This document shows, in pieces, positions 63,909 through 64,000 of a stretch of DNA of 64,000 bases. The stretch covers positions 4,092,001 through 4,156,000 of the forward strand of contig NZ_JACCCC010000001.1 of assembly GCF_013408795.1 (NCBI RefSeq). The letters run 5' to 3'. This DNA comes from Spinactinospora alkalitolerans (GTDB lineage Bacteria > Actinomycetota > Actinomycetes > Streptosporangiales > Streptosporangiaceae). The translations under genes and the position numbers were made by a program. The notes under the pieces were generated by a model. That model made no database searches. It saw nothing but the letters and a program-made list of their open reading frames with translations, and was not told where the DNA came from. How positions within the stretch are numbered: the first letter of the stretch is position 1; each line of letters opens with the position of its first letter.

Positions 63909-64000
63909 CCCCGGCTCCAGGGGCCGAGGTCGGCGGGCGCGGCGCAAGAACGTTCAAGACCGTGCGGGCGCCCGGCGGTTAGCGTCGGGTCACGTGAACC

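Overview
The window is a GC-rich (roughly 70% or more) chromosomal segment from an actinomycete. Several things point to the Streptosporangiales and probably to Nocardiopsaceae-like bacteria: the uniform high-GC codon usage, a his operon with PriA and the small membrane protein next to hisB, DUF397, DUF2567 and DUF664 proteins, and multidomain vWA/STAND/TPR conflict genes. The genus-level placement is inference. I see no tRNA, rRNA, CRISPR array, insertion sequence or prophage.

Layout. (1) 1-10.2 kb: a probable sialic-acid (or related amino-sugar) utilisation cluster. It holds the end of a SIS-domain sugar isomerase, a secreted sialidase, a GntR/FCD regulator, a peptide-type ABC importer (lipoprotein, permease, [14 protein letters not shown] fusion, ATPase) and a DapA/NanA-family lyase. 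The same 20-bp sequence lies upstream of both the sialidase and the transporter operon and is the likely operator. (2) 10.2-14.0 kb: a two-gene ABC exporter with the features of an asymmetric heterodimer. (3) 14.4-20.0 kb: the histidine operon hisD-hisC-hisB-orf-hisH-priA-hisF, with a 101-bp tandem duplication carrying a 33-codon ORF between priA and hisF. (4) 20.2-24.4 kb: ferritin with three DtxR/IdeR-like boxes, a Lon-N domain protein, YbaK, DUF2567, DUF664 and PadR. (5) 24.5-28.1 kb: dnaE. (6) 28.1-32.8 kb: an AraC regulator, a secreted EEP-family hydrolase, a stand-alone LigD-type polymerase domain, and a chorismate mutase behind what looks like a Tyr/Phe transcription attenuator with a leaderless leader peptide.

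(7) 33.1-58.7 kb is the most unusual part: a biological-conflict island with two tandem paralogous copies of the vWA/MoxR/VMAP ternary system. Each copy has a trypsin-like protease with effector-associated (EAD-like) domains, a VMAP-type protein, a MoxR AAA+ ATPase, and a giant vWA-like/NB-ARC/TPR protein, followed by a convergent DUF397 gene. In copy 1 the protease, a solo EAD and the VMAP are separate genes. In copy 2 they are one polypeptide. A YdcF (DUF218) gene sits between the copies. A Trypco1-type protein, a luciferase-like monooxygenase/FMN reductase pair and a CHAT (caspase-like) protease with an interrupted 5' end follow. The likely logic is that the STAND/TPR protein and the MoxR-vWA-VMAP machinery sense or remodel, and the trypsin-like and CHAT proteases are effectors. 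The system class is known from comparative genomics; the tandem fused/split arrangement is what stands out here.

(8) 59.3-63.9 kb: a stand-alone CBM48-like protein, an acyl-CoA synthetase, a PaaI-type thioesterase, an ElaA-type acetyltransferase and an AraC regulator.
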